DNA of 64,000 nucleotides from positions 51,505,894 to 51,569,893 of the forward strand of contig JBCFYV010000001.1 in the NCBI GenBank assembly GCA_039000515.1, given 5' to 3'. Below the pieces are notes generated by a model. It ran no database searches. It had not been told where the DNA came from and worked only from the letters and a program-made list of their open reading frames with translations. Positions 63,868-64,000 of this stretch are shown piece after piece. The stretch's first letter is position 1. Each line of letters begins with the position of its first letter. The stretch comes from Timema cristinae (taxonomy: Eukaryota; Arthropoda; Insecta; Phasmatodea; Timematidae). A program made the translations under genes and the position numbers.

Positions 63868-64000
63868 CTGAAAACAAACACATTAAGTTAGTGTAAATTA
63901 TAGCACTTGAAGGCGGAATCCTTAAGATTAGTAGAGCCTGAATAATATAGGGCGTGCATATGAGCATTTTATTTAGAGAAATGATTTAAAATTAGGTTTA

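Overview
This window is AT-rich animal DNA with long introns, canonical GT-AG splice junctions and very dense, layered mobile elements. The two recognisable host genes are a copine and the ciliary protein CFAP300. That points to a metazoan with motile cilia or flagella. The repeat content (tRNA-derived SINEs, many hAT-type elements, a Tc1-type element, 5'-truncated non-LTR elements) fits an invertebrate. I cannot name the species from sequence alone.

Layout. Positions 4376-44641 (+) hold seven exons of a copine gene, from the middle of the first C2 domain to the stop codon. They encode 481 residues in one continuous frame across all six junctions; the first exons lie left of the window. The introns (about 1.3, 2.9, 14.7, 6.7, 4.9 and 8.3 kb) are packed with transposons. 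Positions 58883-61909 (-) hold all five coding exons of CFAP300, convergent with copine. Every splice site is intact, but two single-base frame breaks (exons 3 and 4) need checking. A 13-bp perfect inverted repeat resembling an RFX X-box lies 17-29 bp upstream of its ATG, as expected for a ciliary gene. Positions 63767-63867 (-) hold the last exon of a third, unidentified gene with a nearby AATAAA. Between copine and CFAP300 (about 44.7-58.8 kb) there are only repeats and featureless AT-rich DNA.

Mobile elements. Two tRNA-derived SINE families (here SINE-A and SINE-B) have different heads and bodies but an almost identical 3' tail, which implies one LINE partner. One 44-bp insert carries only that tail and still has an 11-bp target duplication. 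A third SINE-like family (SINE-C) has four copies. At least seven hAT-type elements have 8-bp target duplications, including three members of one family with TIR TAGAGATGGG that carry different secondary insertions. There is also a 1.86-kb foldback element with a perfect 8-bp duplication, a deleted Tc1-type (DD34E) element, a TTA-flanked Harbinger-like element, a decayed hAT transposase with a 39-bp coding minisatellite, a THAP-domain pseudogene, and non-LTR reverse transcriptase remnants, one of them split by a later DNA transposon.

No new enzymatic or defence system is visible. The points most worth checking are the X-box next to CFAP300, the lost calcium ligands in the copine C2B domain, the shared-tail SINE system with its tail-only insert, the foldback element, and the datable nested insertions.
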